A stretch of DNA of 64,000 bases from contig NZ_SDIC01000004.1 in the NCBI RefSeq assembly GCF_004116405.1, positions 292,079 through 356,078 on the forward strand, given 5' to 3'. The stretch is from Halegenticoccus tardaugens (GTDB taxonomy: Archaea; Halobacteriota; Halobacteria; Halobacteriales; Haloferacaceae). Shown here piece by piece: positions 46,201 through 54,309 of this stretch; the first letter of the stretch is position 1, and each line of letters opens with the position of its first letter. The position numbers and the translations under genes are program-made. The notes below the pieces were generated by a model. It did no database searches. It was not told the origin of the DNA and saw nothing but the letters and a program-made list of their open reading frames with translations.

Positions 46201-47793
46201 GACATCTACTCCATCGAGGACCTGAAACAGCTCATCCACGACCTGAAGGTGTCGAACCCGGAGGCCGACATCAACGTGAAGCTCGTCTCCGAGGCCGGCA
46301 TCGGCACCATCGCCGCCGGCGTCGCGAAGGCGAAGGCCGACGTGGTCCACATCTCCGGCCACTCGGGCGGCACGGGCGCGTCGCCGAAGACCTCGATCAA
46401 GAACGCCGGCCTCCCGTGGGAACTCGGCCTCGCGGAGGCGAACCAGATGCTCCGCGCGACGGGCCTGCGCGACCGCATCCGAGTCTCGACCGACGGCGGG
46501 CTGATGACCGGCCGCGACGTGGCCGTCGCCGCGCTGCTCGGCGCGGAGGAGTACGTCTTCGGGACCGCGAGCCTCGTCACCTCCGGCTGTGTGATGGCCC
46601 GACAGTGCCACGAGAACACCTGTCCGGTCGGCGTCGCCACGCAGGACGAGAACCTCAGAAAGCGCTTCCCCGGCCAGCCGGACCACGTCATCAACTACAT
46701 GGCGTTCATGGCGCAAGAGCTGCGCGAGATCATGGCGGAACTCGGCTTCCGGTCGCTCGACGAGATGATCGGCCGGCCCGGCCTCCTTCGCCAGCGCGAG
46801 ACGGACCACCCGAAGGCGAAGCACCTCGACCTCTCTGCCGTCATCGCGGAGCCGGCCGGCGAGAGCCGGATCAAGACGCGGGAGCAGCGCCACGCCGACG
46901 TGGACGCGCAGCTCGACCACGAACTCATCGACGCCGCCGAACCGGCGCTGGAATACGGCGAACCGGTGCACGTCGCGAGGGAGATCTCGAACGTCGACCG
47001 CGCGGTCGGCGCGATGCTCTCGAACCGCATCTCGAACCGCTACGGCGGCGAGGGGCTCGCGGGCGATACGATCACCTGCGAGTTCGACGGCGTCGCCGGC
47101 CAGAGCTTCGGCGCGTTCCTCGCCCGCGGCGTGACGATGGAGCTGACCGGCGCGGCGAACGACTACGTCGGCAAGGGGCTCTCCGGCGGCAAGGTGATCG
47201 TCCGGACGCCCGAGACGGCCGCCTACGAGGCGGACGAGAACGTCCTCATCGGCAACGTCGCGCTCTACGGCGCGACGCAGGGAGAGGCGTACATAAACGG
47301 CGTCGCGGGCGAGCGCTTCGCCGTCCGCAACAGCGGCGTGAAGGCGGTCGTCGAGGGCGTCGGCGACCACGGCTGCGAGTACATGACCGGCGGCGTCGTC
47401 GCCGTGCTCGGCGAGACGGGGCGGAACTTCGCCGCGGGGATGTCCGGCGGCGTCGCCTACGTCTACGACCCCGACGAGGCGTTCCCGTCGCGGACCAACA
47501 CCGGCATGGTGTCGCTGTCGCCCGAACTGTCCGAGCGCGACGAGGCGATGCTGCGCCGCCTCGTCGAAAATCACGCCGCCTACACCGGAAGCGAGCGCGC
47601 GGCGGCGCTGCTCGACGACTGGGCGACCGAGGCGCAGCACTTCGTGAAGGTGATGCCCGAGGCCTACGCGACGGTCATCGCGGAGGACGGCCGAGCGGAC
47701 GTTCGCGACGAACTCCCGCAGGCGGCGAGCACGGCCGCGGAGGGAGACGGGACGCTCGAAGGCGAGGGCGGCGCGGTCTCCGGCGACGACTGA
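43234..47793 (+). CDS. gltB: Glutamate synthase, large subunit (GltB/ferredoxin-type)
   Basis: A 1519-residue enzyme. The class II amidotransferase domain begins after a 22-residue propeptide at Cys23 (NCGVGAV); the central domain and FMN barrel follow, with the [3Fe-4S] cysteines Cys1119, 1125 and 1130 (CVMARQCHENTC), and the C-terminal GXGXG beta-helix (GVKAVVEGVGDHGCEYMTGG region). It makes glutamate from glutamine and 2-oxoglutarate. No GltD reductase gene is near, so reduced ferredoxin may be the electron donor. The ATG at 43234 is 26 bases after a box A (TGATAAAC, 43205-43212). Confidence 0.95.
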   Translation: MTKPQRDKHPLGLADPTDERSNCGVGAVIDLDGGRTHGTIADGLSLLENLEHRGTTGAEENTGDGAGILIQRPDEFFEAAVDVDLPETYAVGSIFMPRDGAAREAVTDLFEEALAGYGLDVFHWRDVPTDDADLGATALESEPDVWQAFVAPADESASVDDFDRALYVGRRAAENAIDVADVEGSGRFYVCSLHRKTLVYKGLLKAEQLPTYYPDLTDERLRSTLVLVHARFSTNTLGAWHLAHPYRNIIHNGEINTIRGNVNWMRARETDIEHPAFGDEVDTLRPVTVADQSDTACVDNVVELLLQGGRGLPHVLRMLIPEAYRSDDAMSAEKRDWYDFHAGLVEPWDGPALVAATDGDRVAAVLDRNGLRPCRYDVTHDGRLIMASEVGALDTDPSEIKERGRLKPGQLFMADPEEGRVIPDEEVFESLTDRKYGKWIREEQRQLDELADDGDYDTIGRVDSLRAHQAAFGYTHDQLNHLIEPMAKQGKDPVGSMGDDTPLSVLSEINRPLFTYFKQLFAQVSNPPIDYIREELVTSLESRLGAQRNMLAESPEHARQLVLESPVLTDAQTEGIKKLDGEDDGLRSAVVDVTYERGDDADATLEAAVERLREDAREAIEDGADIVVLSDRNAGLDRVPIPSLLATGAVHHSLVRNGLRNHAGLVVESGDPREVHHLATLVGYGAGAVNPYLAYQTIEDIVAGPDGADESAAIAAYKKALEDGLLKTMAKMGISTVESYQGAQIFEAVGLDSDLVAEYFEGTEIRTEGIGLSQIEEDLLTRHAVAFGSDPTLDRQGEYENRSGGLHHQWNPKTVGTLQQAVRSGDYEKYGEFAELVNDQSEELQTLRGLLAFESDRDPVPIEEVEPVEEIVARFSTAAMSLGSLSPEAHENNSIAMNRIGGKSNSGEGGEPPERFGTEKECNVKQVASGRFGVTSHYLSSADELQIKMAQGSKPGEGGHLPGKKVNEMIAHVRYSTPGVGLISPPPLHDIYSIEDLKQLIHDLKVSNPEADINVKLVSEAGIGTIAAGVAKAKADVVHISGHSGGTGASPKTSIKNAGLPWELGLAEANQMLRATGLRDRIRVSTDGGLMTGRDVAVAALLGAEEYVFGTASLVTSGCVMARQCHENTCPVGVATQDENLRKRFPGQPDHVINYMAFMAQELREIMAELGFRSLDEMIGRPGLLRQRETDHPKAKHLDLSAVIAEPAGESRIKTREQRHADVDAQLDHELIDAAEPALEYGEPVHVAREISNVDRAVGAMLSNRISNRYGGEGLAGDTITCEFDGVAGQSFGAFLARGVTMELTGAANDYVGKGLSGGKVIVRTPETAAYEADENVLIGNVALYGATQGEAYINGVAGERFAVRNSGVKAVVEGVGDHGCEYMTGGVVAVLGETGRNFAAGMSGGVAYVYDPDEAFPSRTNTGMVSLSPELSERDEAMLRRLVENHAAYTGSERAAALLDDWATEAQHFVKVMPEAYATVIAEDGRADVRDELPQAASTAAEGDGTLEGEGGAVSGDD

Positions 47794-47802
47794 CCGCTCC
47801 GC

Positions 47803-48261
47803 TCAGCGCGCATCCGCCCCTCGTAGCCCGCTCACCGAGTCGATTTCCAGCGCCCAGATTCGAAGTTTCTCCATCGGATCGGCCTCCGAGAAGAGGCTCG
47901 GGTACCACGCGTTGTCTTCGAGCGCGTCCATCGCGGCCGACCGGTTCGCCCGTTCGACCTCCGAGACGGCACCCTCGACGACGACGCTCCGCCAGTCGGC
48001 CGGGGTCGTCGCCTCGTAGACGACGAAGCTGGCGCGCTCGGTCCGCTCCGCGAACGCCGTTTTCCTGCTCTTCTCGCCGAACCCGACGAACGCGAAATAC
48101 AGCGTCGATTCGCCGTCGTAGCCGGCCGAGATGGGGACGCCGTACGCCTCGTCCCCGGCCGCGAGCGAGAGCACGCCGGTTCCGCGCTCGCGGAGGAACG
48201 ACTTCGCCTCGGCCTCGGTCATCCTGTTTCCCTGCAACCGATCGATGTCGCTAGCTGTCAT
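47803..48261 (-). CDS. Pyridoxamine 5'-phosphate oxidase-like flavin/F420-binding protein
   Basis: A 152-residue split-beta-barrel protein of the PNPOx-like superfamily. Segments ERGTGVLSLAAGDEAYGVP and YFAFVGFGEKSRK match the strand pattern that holds FMN or F420, and ASFVVYEATTPADWRSVVVEG fits the core. Haloarchaea carry many such proteins with mostly unknown reductase or oxidase activities. The ATG at 48261 is used; a later Met (48222) or an earlier GTG (48270) is possible. It is convergent with gltB (9 bases apart). Confidence 0.8.
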   Translation of the reverse strand: MTASDIDRLQGNRMTEAEAKSFLRERGTGVLSLAAGDEAYGVPISAGYDGESTLYFAFVGFGEKSRKTAFAERTERASFVVYEATTPADWRSVVVEGAVSEVERANRSAAMDALEDNAWYPSLFSEADPMEKLRIWALEIDSVSGLRGADAR

Positions 48262-48439
48262 GGCGGGCACACCCTGGGGAGAACGAACGCGCCCCAGCGG
48301 TAAATGTGTGCGTTCGATTCGACGCGGATCGAATCGACCGTCGACCCGGCGGCCTCCGTCGGGCCGACCGCGCTCCGGCGCACCGAACAGTCCCGTCGGG
48401 GGGACGAGACGTTGATATCGGCTCCGACCTAGTCGTCAC

Positions 48440-48856
48440 ATGGTCGCGAGCACCACCGACGCGTTCGCGGACAGTATCGTGAGCACCTGCCGGACGGCGA
48501 TCGGAGACTCCCTCCGGAGCGTCATCTACTTCACCCCCGAGGAGTTCGATCTCCTGTATCTCCGGCGCGACCTGTACCTCGACGGAGCGGAGCGGGCCCG
48601 CGAGGTCAAATCGGTGTTCGTCGAGAACGAACGCCTGGGCTTTTCCTCCCGGGAGACGTACAGCCAACTCTCGATGGAGCCCGACACCGAACCGGAGATC
48701 GGCGAGTACGAGTTCACCATCAGGGTGTTCTCCGACGGATTCGTAAACCGGGTCATCGTCGGCGATCACGGCGTCATCCTGACGACCGACGGGCTCGACA
48801 TCGACGGGTTCGAAGATCTCGCGATCACCCTCCGGAAGCTCCTCGCGGAGGGCTGA
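48440..48856 (+). CDS. Haloarchaeal protein of unknown function
   Basis: A 138-residue soluble mixed alpha/beta protein that resembles a family common in haloarchaea (recalled as DUF7522, not checked). It has CRTAIGDSLRSVIYFTPEEF early and a beta region YEFTIRVFSDGFVNRV with a later VGDHGVILTTD. No catalytic motif. It lies between the PNPOx-like gene (divergent) and a winged helix regulator; a sensory or roadblock-like role is possible but only guessed. Confidence 0.6.
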   Translation: MVASTTDAFADSIVSTCRTAIGDSLRSVIYFTPEEFDLLYLRRDLYLDGAERAREVKSVFVENERLGFSSRETYSQLSMEPDTEPEIGEYEFTIRVFSDGFVNRVIVGDHGVILTTDGLDIDGFEDLAITLRKLLAEG

Positions 48857-48970
48857 GCCGATCGAACTCACGTCCCGCGTGAGATTCACGAGCGTCACAC
48901 GTACCCGCGCGCCGATAAGGTGAAAAATCGGCAAGGAAGTATATGCGTCGCGCTGGTCTCGAACGAAACG

Positions 48971-49369
48971 ATGGAGGATTTCGGCTCGGACACCGATCGC
49001 CGTCCCGAGAGCGCGGAACCGACCTTCGGTGCCGACGAGGGCCTGCTCGACGCGCTGTTCGAGGCGCTCGCGCACGCGCGGCGACGTCGCGTTCTCCGGA
49101 CGCTAGATCGACACGGGACGGAACTCGCGCTCGCGGACCTCGCGGACGAAATCGCCGTTCGAGAGCGGAACGCGGTTATCACCGAGATTCCGGCGGACGT
49201 CGTCAAGCGGCTCTACATGTCGCTGTATCACACGCACGTTCCGAAGCTGTCCGAGGCCGATCTGGTCCGGTACGATCAGGAACGGGACGCGGTCGCGTCG
49301 GGCGCGAACTTCCGGCGCGTCGCGCCGTTTTTGCGCACCGACGCGCTGGGTGACGACCGGTTCGTGTAA
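48971..49369 (+). CDS. Winged helix-turn-helix protein (DUF7344-like regulator)
   Basis: A 132-residue predicted DNA-binding protein. After an acidic 25-residue tail, the helix set LLDALFEALAHARRRRVLRTL and LALADLADEIAVRE gives the winged-helix start typical of haloarchaeal DUF7344 proteins, and KRLYMSLYHTHVPKLSEAD completes the helix and wing. The start at 48971 is set by a box A (AAGTATAT, 48937-48944) about 30 bases upstream. Such proteins are small transcription regulators; targets unknown. Confidence 0.7.
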   Translation: MEDFGSDTDRRPESAEPTFGADEGLLDALFEALAHARRRRVLRTLDRHGTELALADLADEIAVRERNAVITEIPADVVKRLYMSLYHTHVPKLSEADLVRYDQERDAVASGANFRRVAPFLRTDALGDDRFV

Positions 49370-49447
49370 CCGCCTTCGGTCCCCCGTTGGACCCCGTCGG
49401 CGAGGCCGACCGAAACGATTACCCGCAACCCTGCGTCAGGAGGTGGC

Positions 49448-50770
49448 ATGACGGACAACCACTGGATCGGCGACACGTTCACGAGCGATGTCGGCTGGGA
49501 TCACCTCGAAGCGCTCGTCGATATCGGCGATCGCATGGCCGGGAGTCCGGGCGAGCGGGAGGCGATGGTGCGAACGCGCGACGCGCTCGCGGAGGTCGGC
49601 GCTCGGGACGCCCGGATCGACGAGTTCGAGATCCAGGGGTGGGTTCGCGGGTCGAGCGCGGTCTACGGCGACGGTGTCGTCGCCGCGGACGACGTCAGAG
49701 ACTGCGTCGCCCTTCCCCGCAGTCCGAGCGGGGCCGTCGCGGGCGAACTCGTCGATCTGGGCTACGGCCTGCCGGACGATTTCGAGGCCGACGTGGAGGG
49801 GAAGGTCGTCGTCGTCTCCTCGACGGTCCCCGACCACTACGACCGCTTCATCCACCGCCGCGAGAAGTACTACTACGCCGTCGAAAACGGCGCGGCGGCG
49901 TTCGTCTTCTCGAACCACGTCGAGGGGTGTCTCCCGCCGACGGGGAGCGTCGGAACGACGGAGTCGCCGATCGGAGAGATCCCGGCGGTCGGCGTGAGCA
50001 AGGAGCTCGGCGCGCGACTCGTCCGGCGGTTCGAGGGCGACGACGTGACCGTCGAGGTCGACTGCGATACCCCTCGCGCGACGAGCGGCAACGTCTCCGC
50101 CGACGTCGGCCCGGACACGGACGAGGCGGTGCTCGTGACGAGCCACCTCGACGCCCACGACATCGCGGAGGGGGCGATGGACAACGGCGCGGGGACTGCG
50201 ATGGTCGTCGAACTCGCGCGGGCGCTTTCCGCCCGCGAGGCCGAACTCGACACGCGGATCCGGTTCGTTTGCTACGGGGCGGAGGAGGTCGGCCTCGTCG
50301 GTTCCGCACACGAGGCGGCGCGCGCCGACCTCGATCGCGTCAAGGCGGTCGTAAACGGCGACGGCGTCGCCGCTGGCCGCACGCTGACGTTCCACACCCA
50401 CGGCTTCGAGGGGCTCGCCGACGCGGCGAGCGACGTCGCCGATCGATTCCGGCACCCGGTCACCGTCGTCCCCGACCAGCTGCCGCACAGCGACCACTGG
50501 CCGTTCGTCCGGCGCGGCGTCCCGGGTTGCATGGTCGCGAGCGAGACGGAGAGTCGCGGCCGCGGCTGGGGGCACACTTTCGCCGACACGCTCGACAAAC
50601 TCGAACCCCGGACGCTCCGCGAACAGGCGATCCTCCTCACCGAGTTCGTCGTCGAACTCGCCGACGCCGACGTCGAGATCGAGCGCACGGAGCCGGCGGC
50701 GATCGCCGCCGCGCTCGAAGCCGAAAATCAAGCGAAGGGGATGAAGATCACCGGCGACTGGCCCTTCTGA
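49448..50770 (+). CDS. M28 family zinc aminopeptidase
   Basis: A 440-residue metallopeptidase. A PA-like insert (about 105-185) interrupts the M28 fold. Metal ligands and catalytic residues can be followed: His233 in SHLDAHD, Asp245 in AMDNGAGTA, Glu279/280 in YGAEEVGLVG, a later Asp in VNGDG and His in WGHTFADTLDK. It removes N-terminal residues from peptides. There is no signal peptide, so it acts in the cytoplasm. It stands alone between the regulator and the NAD-kinase-like gene. Confidence 0.9.
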   Translation: MTDNHWIGDTFTSDVGWDHLEALVDIGDRMAGSPGEREAMVRTRDALAEVGARDARIDEFEIQGWVRGSSAVYGDGVVAADDVRDCVALPRSPSGAVAGELVDLGYGLPDDFEADVEGKVVVVSSTVPDHYDRFIHRREKYYYAVENGAAAFVFSNHVEGCLPPTGSVGTTESPIGEIPAVGVSKELGARLVRRFEGDDVTVEVDCDTPRATSGNVSADVGPDTDEAVLVTSHLDAHDIAEGAMDNGAGTAMVVELARALSAREAELDTRIRFVCYGAEEVGLVGSAHEAARADLDRVKAVVNGDGVAAGRTLTFHTHGFEGLADAASDVADRFRHPVTVVPDQLPHSDHWPFVRRGVPGCMVASETESRGRGWGHTFADTLDKLEPRTLREQAILLTEFVVELADADVEIERTEPAAIAAALEAENQAKGMKITGDWPF

Positions 50771-50920
50771 GCCGGCGTCGACGCCGATCCGCCCCTCCGT
50801 CGCCCCCTCCATCATCCCCTCCGCGTTTCCGCTCCGCCTCGTCGCCGAATCACGCAGCCTTTTACCCCCGGACGGAAAACGTCCGGTGATGATCGACGCG
50901 CGGTCGCCGGAGGGGTTCGG

Positions 50921-51616
50921 GTGAGAGTCGCGCTCCGGGGGGAGGACAGCGCCGTCCGACGAGCCGTCGTCGCCGGCGGCGGCGAGGTCGTGGCACCCGA
51001 CGACGCCGAGGTGATCCTCGCGGTCGGCGAGCGCGCGCTGGCCGACGCCGCGCTCTCCCGCCCCGACGCGCCGGTGCTTCCGCTCTCGCTCGACGAGGCG
51101 GCCGAGGGGTACTACTCGCGCTTCGTCGAGGCGTTCTGCGACCGCGTCGAGGCGTTTTTCGCGGGCGAGTGGACGACGGACGAGCACCCCCTCCTGTCCG
51201 TCGAGGTCGACGGGGCGATCGCCGCGGAAGCCGCGCTCGACGTGCTCCTCGTCACCAGCGAACCGGCGCGCATCTCCGAGTACGCCGTCCGAACCGAGCG
51301 CGATCGACTGGACGCCTTTCGCGCCGACGGCGTCGTCGTGGCGACGCCGCTCGGCAGCGACGGCTACGCGCGCGCCGCCGGCGGTCCCCTCCTCGCGCCG
51401 GGGACGGGTCTCGTCGTCGTCCCGGTGTCCCCGTTCGCCACGCGGTCGGAGCGGTGGGTCGTTCCGACGGAGGCGACGATGTCGGTCGAACGGGACGAAG
51501 GACCGGTCTCGCTCGTGGTCGACGGGCGGGAGGTCCGCGGGATCGACCCCGGACAGCGGGTTCGCGTCCGCATCGACGGCGCGGTCTCGCTCGTTCGCCC
51601 GCCCGCCGGGACGTAG
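50921..51616 (+). CDS. NAD kinase-like protein with degenerate catalytic motif
   Basis: A 231-residue protein with a GTG start. The C-terminal half matches ATP-NAD kinases: ATPLGSDGYARAAGGP (141-156) corresponds to the TPTGSTAYSLSAGGP motif, and VVPVSPFATRSERWVVPTEA to the following strand. The N-terminal half is much shortened, and the essential GGDGT motif is replaced by VGERA (35-39). It may thus not phosphorylate NAD and could bind NAD or regulate. Start is placed at the GTG because upstream in-frame ATG is absent. Confidence 0.75.
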   Translation: MRVALRGEDSAVRRAVVAGGGEVVAPDDAEVILAVGERALADAALSRPDAPVLPLSLDEAAEGYYSRFVEAFCDRVEAFFAGEWTTDEHPLLSVEVDGAIAAEAALDVLLVTSEPARISEYAVRTERDRLDAFRADGVVVATPLGSDGYARAAGGPLLAPGTGLVVVPVSPFATRSERWVVPTEATMSVERDEGPVSLVVDGREVRGIDPGQRVRVRIDGAVSLVRPPAGT

Positions 51617-51666
51617 CGGCGGACGGATTGGAAAAACTCTAATGAGTTACGGTCCGAGGGAAGAGT

Positions 51667-52104
51667 ATGCAACCCCTGCAGTTCCTGATCCCCATCGAGC
51701 AGATCGACGCGATCGGGCCGGCGCTCCCCTTCGCGGCGCTCGTGCTCGTGCTCGCGAACATCGTGACGCGGTACCTCGGCCACCGGTCGAACCGCGAACA
51801 ACTCGCGAACGACGAGCCGATCACCCGGTACGCGCCGCACACCGCCACGACGGCGCTTTTGATACTCACGTCGTTCGCGTACGTGCTCGTCGAGGCCCAC
51901 GGCGGCATCATCCTCTCGATGTTCGTGATCGGGATGTTCATGGCCGACTTCTTCGAGTTCGAGGCACGGCAGGTCGAAGCGCGAAACGATCTCGCGTTCG
52001 AGGCCCCGAAGAGCGCCATCGCCGCCTCGGTGTTCGCGTTCCTGTACGCGGCGTACCAGAGCCTCTTTTTCCTCGTCGCCGATTACTGGGGCGCGGTGGT
52101 CTGA
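51667..52104 (+). CDS. Four-helix membrane protein (DUF7313-like)
   Basis: A 145-residue protein with about four membrane segments (roughly 15-34, 60-78, 80-96 and 120-138). It belongs to a group seen next to cytochrome bc genes in haloarchaea (recalled as DUF7313; unverified). Its conserved stretch FVIGMFMADFFEFEARQVEAR links helices three and four. No heme or metal motif. The gene precedes the bc cluster but points the other way, so it is a possible assembly or accessory factor only by association. Confidence 0.65.
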   Translation: MQPLQFLIPIEQIDAIGPALPFAALVLVLANIVTRYLGHRSNREQLANDEPITRYAPHTATTALLILTSFAYVLVEAHGGIILSMFVIGMFMADFFEFEARQVEARNDLAFEAPKSAIAASVFAFLYAAYQSLFFLVADYWGAVV

Positions 52105-52309
52105 GGCGATCACGCGCATCCGGTTCACGGCACCGATCTCGGGGGTGAGCCGTTCCGTTCGCGTATCCGGCGAGCTCCGTCACGCGCCGTCGCGCACGAA
52201 CTCGCTCGTCGGGCGCTCGTCTCGGAGAAGCGTCGACGTCTTCGATCGGTTTCGCCCATCGTCGCGACCGCCGGAAACCGCTATCGTCCGCTACCCGTAT
52301 ATCCCACCG

Positions 52310-52780
52310 ATGGACGCCTCGATATCGACGCTGTTGGACGCTCCGCCCGATCGAGTGTGGGAGGAAGTACAAAAGCCCGCGCTGCTCGCGCACGTCGCCG
52401 CACCCCTCGTCAGTTTCGAACCCGTGAACCCGCGTTCGCTGCCGGACACGTGGGAGGAGGGTGGCTACCTCGTGGGTCTGAAACTGTTCGGCGCGGTGCC
52501 GCTCGGAACGCAGACGATTCGCATCTCGAACGTGCGGGTCGACGACACGCCCGGCGAACGGTTCTACCGAATTCGAGACGACGGAACCGGTCGAATCGCG
52601 TCGGAGTGGACTCACGTGATCTCGATCCGAGAGACGTCCGACGGAAAAACGGTTTACGTCGACGAGGTCGAGGTGAAGGCGGGGGTCCTCACGCCGGTGG
52701 TCTGGTCGTTTGCCAGCCTCTTCTATCGGTATCGACAACACCGGTTGCGAAAGCTCGTCGCGAACGGGTTCGAATACTGA
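52310..52780 (+). CDS. SRPBCC family (START-like) protein
   Basis: A 156-residue START/Bet v1-like fold that binds hydrophobic ligands in a helix-grip pocket. The N-terminus MDASISTLLDAPPDRVWEEV and the following FEPVNPRSLPDTWEEGGYL match the family; the C-terminal long helix ends RLRKLVANGFEY. An upstream open frame from 52145 exists but is low quality, and a TATA-like CGTATAT sits just before this ATG. Ligand unknown. It converges with the bc accessory gene at 52830. Confidence 0.8.
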   Translation: MDASISTLLDAPPDRVWEEVQKPALLAHVAAPLVSFEPVNPRSLPDTWEEGGYLVGLKLFGAVPLGTQTIRISNVRVDDTPGERFYRIRDDGTGRIASEWTHVISIRETSDGKTVYVDEVEVKAGVLTPVVWSFASLFYRYRQHRLRKLVANGFEY

Positions 52781-52829
52781 GGTCACCGGCGCCCAAATAC
52801 GAGGGCGAACCCGGTTCGACGGTCCGACG

Positions 52830-53105
52830 TTAGCTCGATTCCTTCCGCTCGTTGTACGCCCGGCGCGCCTCTCGCCCGGCGGGGATGAGGATCCAGAAGG
52901 TCAACGCGCCGAGCAGCGCGAACCAGAGGAACACGTCGATGAGCGGGATCGCGATCGCGTCGAAGAGGGTCTCCGCCTCCGGGGGCGATTCGATCAACTG
53001 CTTCGTGCTCTCGAAGGATTCCGTCTGGTACCACCCCGCCAGCACCATCCACGCGAGGCCTGCCCCGGTGAAGATACCGAGCCCTTTGATGAACTCGTCA
53101 GCCAT
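52830..53105 (-). CDS. Small membrane protein of the cytochrome bc operon (DUF7314-like)
   Basis: A 91-residue protein with two membrane helices (about 10-28 and 48-75). It is the last gene of the cytochrome b operon and overlaps the previous gene by 8 bases (53098-53105). No cofactor motif. Likely a small subunit or assembly factor of the complex, inferred from coupling. The family name is from memory. Confidence 0.7.
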   Translation of the reverse strand: MADEFIKGLGIFTGAGLAWMVLAGWYQTESFESTKQLIESPPEAETLFDAIAIPLIDVFLWFALLGALTFWILIPAGREARRAYNERKESS

Positions 53106-53493
53106 TGTTTGATCCTTCGCCGGAGTCCTCTTGAGACTTTCCCATTCCCCGGGCGCGGAATCTCGTTCCGAGCACGTAGACGCCGGCCCCGAAGCCGATG
53201 ATCGCGAGCCCGAAGAGCGCGACGAGCGCGTTCACCACGCTCTCGTCGACGGCGACGCCCACCGCGGAGAACACCGCGAGCAGGGCGTCGCGGAGGGGGC
53301 TCACCTGGAGCGTCGCGGCGTCGAGCAGTACGAACCCGAGGACGACGCAGACGACGGCGATGAGCGTCGAGAACACGGTGACGGTCTTGTACAGCCGCAT
53401 CGGAACGACGACGTCCCGACGACCGCTTCCGTCCGTCGTCTCGGACGCGTTCGGCTCGCTCTCATCCGCTCGTCGGCTCTTCGGATCAGTCAT
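53098..53493 (-). CDS. Membrane protein of the cytochrome bc operon (DUF7315-like)
   Basis: A 131-residue protein: an acidic, Ser-rich cytoplasmic N-terminus, then two membrane helices (about 39-59 and 86-110) with a short basic tail. It lies 27 bases after the cytochrome b C-terminal subunit and overlaps the next gene. No metal or heme ligand seen. Probably an accessory subunit of the quinol-oxidising complex. The family name is from memory. Confidence 0.7.
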   Translation of the reverse strand: MTDPKSRRADESEPNASETTDGSGRRDVVVPMRLYKTVTVFSTLIAVVCVVLGFVLLDAATLQVSPLRDALLAVFSAVGVAVDESVVNALVALFGLAIIGFGAGVYVLGTRFRARGMGKSQEDSGEGSNNG

Positions 53494-53520
53494 ACGGTGA
53501 AAAACGGTCGATCGGTCGCG

Positions 53521-54297
53521 TTACTTCGGCGGCCTGAGCATGTAGTACCGGCGGTTGAGGTCGTACATGTACCCCTCGCGCATCGTCTTCAACACCGCGT
53601 AGGTGACGATCCCGGCGACGATGGGGAGGAGGAACGTCAGGTCGAAAAGCAGCGGCACGTCGAGCGGGACGAGGTTCTGCACCGCCAGCACGCTGATGGT
53701 AAAGGCGAAGACGACGCCGCCGACGCCGACAGCCGCCCAGAACGGCTGCTCGACCGGCCGACGCGCGCTCCCCTTGTTCAGGAACGGCACGATCGCGATC
53801 GCGCCGACGATGACGACGTTCGCCAGCACGCCGTACGTCCGGTCGGCCATGATCTTCTCGCCGCCGAGGATCGCCAGGTCGGGGTTGAGCGGGGTGAGTT
53901 TCAGCAGGCCGAACGACCAGTACAGGTACCAGTCGGGGAGGATGATGTGCGGCGTCGAACTCGGGTCCGCGGGTTCGCCGAGGTGCGGCGGCATCGTCGC
54001 CGAGAGGAACAGGATCATCCCGACGAAAAAGCACGCGATCGAGAGGTTCCGGATGATCTCGTGGGGCCACGTCGGGAAGCCGAGCACGTCGCGCTCGATG
54101 TACGTCGACTCCCCTCTGAGGTCCTGATCCTCGCGCCGGGCGCGCTCGAAGTACTCGTACGTCAACCGCGAGAGACCCGTCGTCCGCTCCTTTCGCTCGC
54201 GCCACGTCGGCGTCTCGTCGTCGGGTGCGACGATGCCGGTCCCGTCGGCGCGAACCTCCGTGCCGTCGTCCGTGTTTGGATCGTTTGTGTCGGTCAT
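53521..54297 (-). CDS. Cytochrome b C-terminal subunit (subunit IV-like)
   Basis: A 258-residue membrane subunit that corresponds to cytochrome b6f subunit IV. A charged N-terminus of about 80 residues is followed by three membrane helices. The Qo-site motif PEWY appears as PDWY (121-124) in ILPDWYLYWSFGLL, indicating an active quinol-oxidising site. It lies 12 bases after the heme-binding subunit. Together they move electrons from quinol to an outside acceptor and pump protons by the Q cycle. Confidence 0.92.
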   Translation of the reverse strand: MTDTNDPNTDDGTEVRADGTGIVAPDDETPTWRERKERTTGLSRLTYEYFERARREDQDLRGESTYIERDVLGFPTWPHEIIRNLSIACFFVGMILFLSATMPPHLGEPADPSSTPHIILPDWYLYWSFGLLKLTPLNPDLAILGGEKIMADRTYGVLANVVIVGAIAIVPFLNKGSARRPVEQPFWAAVGVGGVVFAFTISVLAVQNLVPLDVPLLFDLTFLLPIVAGIVTYAVLKTMREGYMYDLNRRYYMLRPPK

Positions 54298-54309
54298 GGT
54301 GTGCTCCGA

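Noticed and set aside
43174..47640. A very long open frame on the minus strand opposite gltB
   Set aside because: In DNA of this GC content antisense frames lack stops; its protein has no domain and is rich in Val, Arg and Leu, while the plus strand encodes a complete glutamate synthase.
50889..50924. 11-codon ATG frame ending in the GTGA start of the NAD-kinase-like gene
   Set aside because: Could be a leader peptide that helps the GTG start, but such short frames occur by chance and nothing else supports it.
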